From positions 1 to 8,745 of the forward strand of contig JAHENP010000353.1 of assembly GCA_018609965.1 (NCBI GenBank): 8,745 nucleotides of DNA, in the 5' to 3' direction. The notes beneath the pieces were generated by a model, which was not told the DNA's origin, made no database searches, and was given only the letters and a program-made list of their open reading frames with translations. The stretch comes from Haloferacaceae archaeon. GTDB lineage: Archaea; Halobacteriota; Halobacteria; Halobacteriales; Haloferacaceae. This document shows positions 6,532 through 8,745 of the stretch, piece by piece; position 1 is the stretch's first letter; every line of letters starts with the position of its first letter. Both the position numbers and the translations under genes were made by a program.

Positions 6532-7213
6532 CCGCACACGTAAGCTGATAGACAGTGAGAACAACGCGTTCGACAGCGTACACACAGACGTTGTTGAAGC
6601 AATCGACTCCGTCAAATGGCCCCCAGACGCGGATGAGTTCGTCGTCTTTCCGGAGGAAGACGAAAACGGAGTCGGTCCAATCACCGACCAGTTTGAGACT
6701 GCTCTTGATGAGACCGATGGGTGGGAGTCCACTGGACGCAAACACTTCAAGACAGTTCTGCAGGAACGCGATCGGTTGGACGAAACTCGCGAAGGGTTGT
6801 CAGACTACTGTGACAACCCGATCAACTTCGTCTCGAGTTCGTGGTTCGACGCACTCGGGACCGTCCCTGACGACGGGAGATCTGAACTCGCCGCCGTCGA
6901 GTGGGAAACTGGAAACATCTCTTCGAGCCATCGCTCGCTCAACAGACTCACTCTGGGACTCGCTGCTGGTATCATTGCGGTCGGTATCGTGGTTCTCCCG
7001 ACACGGAGTTTGTACCACTACCTAACCGACCGTGTCGGGAACTACCCAGAACTGGAGCCGTACTTCGCGATTTGGGAGTCACTCGCACACGAAGTCGAAA
7101 CGGGAGTACTCGCGGTTGTTGCAGTTGAACACGACGACACCGCTGTGGAGGTTCCGCCAATCGGGAAGGGGACTGACGGAATGGCGACCCGACCTGACCC
7201 AGACTCTAACTGA
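6521..7213 (+). CDS. Putative type II restriction endonuclease, BamHI/BglII-like core
   Basis: A 230-residue acidic protein. The core is at residues 122-185. LAAVEWETGN (123-132) supplies an E-x-E pair (Glu127, Glu129). It is followed by SSSHRSLNRL, a glycine-rich helix and strand AAGIIAVGIVVLP (148-160), and LYHYLTDRVGN. This layout resembles the BamHI/BglII branch of PD-(D/E)xK nucleases, where an ExE/ExQ pair precedes a G-x-I-x-x-G-V strand. The upstream acidic partner may be Asp110 or Asp117. The hydrophobic stretch at 143-160 is better explained as protein core than as a membrane span. The context supports a restriction enzyme: it is co-transcribed with a wHTH and divergent from a DNA methyltransferase. 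The ATG at 6521 lies 11 nt inside the preceding gene; a GTG at 6482 would overlap it more and adds an unlikely N-terminus. The recognition sequence is unknown. The alternative is an uncharacterised protein only partly similar to nucleases. Confidence 0.62.
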   Translation: MRVDRTRKLIDSENNAFDSVHTDVVEAIDSVKWPPDADEFVVFPEEDENGVGPITDQFETALDETDGWESTGRKHFKTVLQERDRLDETREGLSDYCDNPINFVSSSWFDALGTVPDDGRSELAAVEWETGNISSSHRSLNRLTLGLAAGIIAVGIVVLPTRSLYHYLTDRVGNYPELEPYFAIWESLAHEVETGVLAVVAVEHDDTAVEVPPIGKGTDGMATRPDPDSN

Positions 7214-7257
7214 CCAACTGCTGGGTGAACCTCCGACGCCGGAGACGAACCCCGACG

Positions 7258-7265
7258 CTTCAAGT
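7258..7265 (+). promoter_or_regulatory. TATA-like element before the MoxR gene
   Basis: The sequence cttcaagta spans 7258-7266, centred about 27 nt before the ATG at 7288, a spacing consistent with leaderless transcription. It is only a partial TATA match. It marks the MoxR gene as a transcription unit separate from the nuclease gene. Confidence 0.4.
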
Positions 7266-7287
7266 ACGGGCCGTGACAGGAACGCAC

Positions 7288-8256
7288 ATGGACGTTACCG
7301 ACGCGAGTGGTGCCTGCTCGGACGTGCTCTCTGCCCTCTCGGAGGCTATCGTCGCCGAGGACACGTTCTTCGAGAACGTACTCCTCGGCCTGCTCTCCCG
7401 TGGCCACGTCCTGATCGAGGACGTACCCGGGACGGGGAAGACGCTGACGGCGCGGTCGTTCGCGACCGCGCTGGGGTTGTCGTTCTCGCGGGTGCAGTTC
7501 ACGCCGGACCTGTTGCCGTCGGACGTGACCGGGACGAACGTCTACAACGAGGGTGAGGCCACCTTCGAGTTCTCCCAGGGGCCGATCTTCGCGAACGTCG
7601 TGTTGGCAGACGAGATCAACCGTGCGCCGCCAAAGACGCAGGCGGCGTTGTTGGAGGCGATGGAGGAAGAACAGGTGACAGTCGACGGGGAGACGTACGA
7701 TCTCCCACAGCCGTTCTTCATGATCGCGACCCAGAACCCGGTCGAACAGGAGGGGAACTTCCCGTTGCCGGAGGCACAGCTCGACCGGTTCGTCGTCAAG
7801 ACCGCGATGGGCTACCCCGACGAGGCCGGCGAGGTGGAGCTGTTGCAACGCCGGGTCGGCCGGACCACCGGCGACCCGAGCGTCGCGAGCGTGCTCGACC
7901 GAGCGGCCGTCACCGGGGTCCGGGAGGCGCCGGAGGCGGTGACAGTCGACGACGACCTCATCGAGTACATGGCCAGGGTCACCCACGCCACCCGGACGGA
8001 CCGTCGGGTGGAGGTCGGCGTGTCGCCGCGTGGCACCCAACGGCTGTTGGAGGCCACCCGGGCCGCGGCGGTGTTGGCCGGCCGCGATTTCGTCACCCCC
8101 GACGACGTGAAACGCGTCGCCCAGCCTGTGCTCGCCCACCGACTCGTGTTGACGCCGGACGCGAAGGTGAACGAGATTGCCAAGTCTGACGTGCTTGCGG
8201 GTGTGCTCGACCGTGTCGAGGTGCCGACCGTCGACTACGAGGAGCCGACGCCGTAG
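7288..8256 (+). CDS. MoxR-family AAA+ ATPase
   Basis: A 322-residue ATPase, full length for the family. Walker A is EDVPGTGKT (44-52) with Lys51. Walker B is VVLADEINRAPPK (104-116) with Asp108 and Glu109. Sensor 1 is the Asn of IATQNP (Asn150), the arginine finger is probably Arg167 in AQLDRF, and sensor 2 is in SPRGTQRL (Arg248). The C-terminal lid ends with the MoxR-typical VLAHRLVLTPDA. MoxR proteins are cytoplasmic chaperone-like ATPases that help mature or activate partner complexes, often with DUF58 and von Willebrand A proteins encoded next to them. Here the following gene encodes a zinc-finger-like protein instead, so its partner is not apparent in the window. The ATG at 7288 is preferred over a GTG at 7225, which would add a basic, non-family extension and sit upstream of the TATA-like element. 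Confidence 0.93.
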   Translation: MDVTDASGACSDVLSALSEAIVAEDTFFENVLLGLLSRGHVLIEDVPGTGKTLTARSFATALGLSFSRVQFTPDLLPSDVTGTNVYNEGEATFEFSQGPIFANVVLADEINRAPPKTQAALLEAMEEEQVTVDGETYDLPQPFFMIATQNPVEQEGNFPLPEAQLDRFVVKTAMGYPDEAGEVELLQRRVGRTTGDPSVASVLDRAAVTGVREAPEAVTVDDDLIEYMARVTHATRTDRRVEVGVSPRGTQRLLEATRAAAVLAGRDFVTPDDVKRVAQPVLAHRLVLTPDAKVNEIAKSDVLAGVLDRVEVPTVDYEEPTP

Positions 8257-8340
8257 CGTCACGGTGAGCGCACACGACCCCACGGCCGGGCGCGTGTGCG
8301 AACCGCGCGGTCTAAGACGCCCCCGCCCCGAACGGCGCGT

Positions 8341-8745
8341 GTGCCGCGGTTCGCTTACCCCTGTCCCGGCTGTCGCACGACGAACAGCCTCCACGACGCT
8401 GGCTGTGAGTACGAAGGGACAGACTGGCACGAGATCGAACGCGCGTACACGGATCTGTTGTCCGTCCTCGCGGACGACGCGGTCGGGGAGTCGACGCTCA
8501 GAGGCGCGATCCCCGACGGCCCGGAGGCGTGGTCCGGGCTCCACCGCGCTGCCCTCGAACTGCTGGAGCGGGAGGGTCGGCTCGCGGAGACGGACGCGGG
8601 GCTATCGTTGCTGTCGGCCGAGGACTACCGCGAGGCGGTGTCGGAGCCGACGACGGAGCCGGTGGCGACGATCTACCGCGAGGGGTCGTATCCTGGCGCC
8701 CACGACAACTCCGTGTTCGCGATGATCGCCTTCTACGAGATGGTC
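8341..8745 (+). CDS. Uncharacterised protein with N-terminal zinc-finger-like motif (partial, runs off the window)
   Basis: An open frame from GTG at 8341 continues to the last base, giving 135 residues with the C-terminus missing. Residues 8-22 hold CPGC, then HDAGC (Cys8, Cys11, His18, Cys22), a plausible CCHC zinc site near the start. The rest is acidic and mostly helical, with WHEIERAYTDLLSVL (34-48) and a wHTH-like stretch around 53-85 (STLRGAIPDG, then ALELLEREGRLAE). It has haloarchaeal codon use and amino-acid composition. I do not recognise a named family. The GTG start is supported by the immediate zinc motif and by a weak tctaaga about 27 nt upstream (8311-8317). It lies 84 bp after the MoxR stop on the same strand; whether the two share a transcript is unclear. 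Confidence 0.75.
   Translation, partial: MPRFAYPCPGCRTTNSLHDAGCEYEGTDWHEIERAYTDLLSVLADDAVGESTLRGAIPDGPEAWSGLHRAALELLEREGRLAETDAGLSLLSAEDYREAVSEPTTEPVATIYREGSYPGAHDNSVFAMIAFYEMV

Larger units (their letters stand above)
4834..7213. other. Putative restriction-modification module of lower GC
   Basis: Three genes form a compact unit: an HTH-fused methyltransferase on the minus strand and, divergent to it, a winged-helix gene overlapping a nuclease-like gene. Sampled 60-bp lines here run near 50-60 percent GC against about 60-70 percent in the flanking genes, suggesting acquisition by transfer. One edge lies 58 bp from tRNA-Ser, a common insertion point, but I found no duplicated tRNA end, integrase or terminal repeats. 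Confidence 0.6.

Noticed and set aside
6947..7000. Transmembrane helix in the nuclease-like protein (residues 143-160).
   Set aside because: A single hydrophobic stretch flanked by conserved polar motifs fits a buried nuclease core better. There is no signal peptide or further membrane segment.
6298..7213. Toxin-antitoxin pair reading of the wHTH and downstream gene.
   Set aside because: The ExE nuclease-like core and the divergent DNA methyltransferase make restriction-modification the simpler reading, though a TA-like behaviour is not excluded.
7231..7244. Small hairpin CTCCG-ACGC-CGGAG after the nuclease gene as a terminator.
   Set aside because: Five-bp stem without a T-tract; hairpins like this are expected by chance in GC-rich DNA.

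Overview
The window reads as chromosomal DNA of a halophilic archaeon (class Halobacteria). It is GC-rich, its proteins are acidic (Asp/Glu-rich, Lys-poor), and several genes have a TATA-like element about 27 nt before an ATG/GTG with no leader, as is common in haloarchaea. The genus cannot be fixed from sequence alone.

Layout, left to right. (1) 241-1845 (+): a two-domain haem protein of the haloarchaeal PitA type, with a chlorite-dismutase/HemQ-like domain joined by a repeat-bearing acidic linker to an ABM-like C-terminus. (2) 1924-3501 (+): a soluble sensor histidine kinase with two tandem GAF-like domains, probably translated from a leaderless GTG behind a clear TATA box. (3) 3547-4614 (-): an aldo/keto reductase convergent with the kinase. 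(4) 4690-4775 (-): tRNA-Ser with anticodon CGA. (5) 4834-7213: a module of visibly lower GC, read as a type II-like restriction-modification system. It has an HTH-fused beta-class amino-methyltransferase on the minus strand. Divergent from it is a two-gene operon on the plus strand: a small winged-helix protein whose end overlaps a protein with a BamHI/BglII-like nuclease core. (6) 7288-8256 (+): a MoxR AAA+ ATPase. (7) 8341-window end (+): the start of an uncharacterised zinc-finger-like haloarchaeal protein.

The most interesting part is the 159-bp divergent intergenic region of the R-M module. It holds a 24-bp inverted repeat with one mismatched pair, at 6226-6249. The repeat abuts the putative TATA box of the methyltransferase and covers its likely TFB-binding site. 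It contains two adjacent CTAG tetranucleotides; I count only five CTAG in the whole window. The methyltransferase has its own DNA-binding domain and the nuclease is preceded by a second DNA-binding protein, so the palindrome is a strong candidate for an operator that balances methylation against cleavage. This would be an archaeal parallel to bacterial R-M systems in which the methyltransferase or a control protein acts at a divergent promoter. The nuclease assignment rests on motif recognition by eye and needs a profile or structure comparison.

The remaining genes look like core chromosome. Gaps between genes are all under 300 bp; the longest is 1-240, upstream of the haem protein.
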